Positions 63,507 to 64,000 of a stretch of 64,000 nucleotides of DNA are shown piece after piece; position 1 is the first letter of the stretch; each line of letters begins with the position of its first letter. Source of the stretch: Microplitis mediator (taxonomy: Eukaryota; Arthropoda; Insecta; Hymenoptera; Braconidae); NCBI RefSeq assembly GCF_029852145.1, contig NC_079979.1, positions 16,193,901 through 16,257,900 of the forward strand. Direction: 5' to 3'. The notes below the pieces were generated by a model. The model did no database searches, was not told where the DNA came from, and saw only the letters and a program-made list of their open reading frames with translations. Made by a program: the position numbers and the translations under genes.

Positions 63507-63813
63507 TTTTTTGTCCGACGATATCTTTGGAACGAATCAACCGATTTGAACGTACTTGGTGGCAATCGAAAGGGCTCACCAAAACTTAGAATTGATTAGA
63601 CTTTGGAGTAGATCGATCATGTTGTTTACGACTTGTAAGAAGAATAAAAATTTAAAATTTTTTTCCTTTTTTGTTTTTTGCGTATGACTTATAAACCACT
63701 TGCCTGATTCGCCTCAAAATGTAGTCAGTTTAAAGTCTTGTTGAGCCCTTTCGATTGCCACCAAAAACGTTCAAATCGGTTCATTCCATCCAAAGATATC
63801 GTCGGACAAAAAT
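63507..63813. repeat. Inverted repeat pair with conserved GC-richer arms
   Basis: The arm at 63507-63578 (TTTGTCCGACGATATCTTTG, ACCGATTTGAACGT, TTGGTGGCAATCGAAAGGGC) is repeated in inverted orientation at 63742-63813 with few mismatches. A spacer of about 160 bp lies between. This looks like a transposable element whose outer limits are not clear within the window. Confidence 0.65.
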
Positions 63814-64000
63814 TATAATTTTTCAGTGAAGGTATGTTTTACCGGCCTAACAAATTTTCGAGCTCAAAAATTTACAAGTAATAATGTTTCCAAGCTCTCT
63901 GAGCTCGAAAACAGCGGAAAGTTTTGGGGCTGGCCCGTTGTGTCAGGTGGTTTTCAGATTTTTTTTTTTTAATTTCTATACATGGAATTTTTTTTACACA
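63814..64000. other. Window-edge DNA, probably part of the preceding repeat
   Basis: No gene. It holds a small GAGCTC-containing inverted pair, TTCGAGCTCAAAAATTT (about 63857) and CTCTGAGCTCGAAAA (about 63897). Confidence 0.35.

Overview
The window looks like non-coding eukaryotic chromatin, most likely from an insect. It is AT-rich and full of short non-autonomous DNA transposons. It holds one arthropod-type TATA/initiator promoter and no bacterial gene organisation. A parasitoid-wasp-like genome is a guess from general impression only; nothing here identifies the species.

Positions 1-43812 are one uninterrupted head-to-tail satellite array, about 445-450 copies of a 98-bp monomer, open at the left window edge. 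Each monomer has three 11-bp sub-repeats, an 8-bp perfect dyad (TTCTCTGG / CCAGAGAA), and a T8-T9 tract. The plus strand is strongly T-rich. The array is a mosaic of nested higher-order duplications with offsets of 1370, 1078, 1850, 1863, 3136, 3406, 5584 and 31515 bp. The largest is a block of about 7.6 kb repeated almost unchanged 31.5 kb away. The long plus-strand reading frames are by-products of the repeat, not genes. The last monomers before 43812 are more diverged, as is usual at a satellite border.

Positions 43813-64000 are AT-rich intergenic DNA crowded with inverted-repeat elements. They include a hAT-like element with degenerate 8-bp target duplications and a possible nested solo LTR (47327-48059), several palindromic MITE candidates, a GC-rich cluster of hairpins (57822-58204), and a 1307-bp foldback element with 518-bp arms and a perfect 8-bp target-site duplication (59554-60860).

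The only plausible gene is a small minus-strand unit at about 51361-51841: TATA box, initiator at the right spacing, a 77-residue frame with a signal-peptide-like start, and an AATAAA signal downstream. I do not recognise the product.
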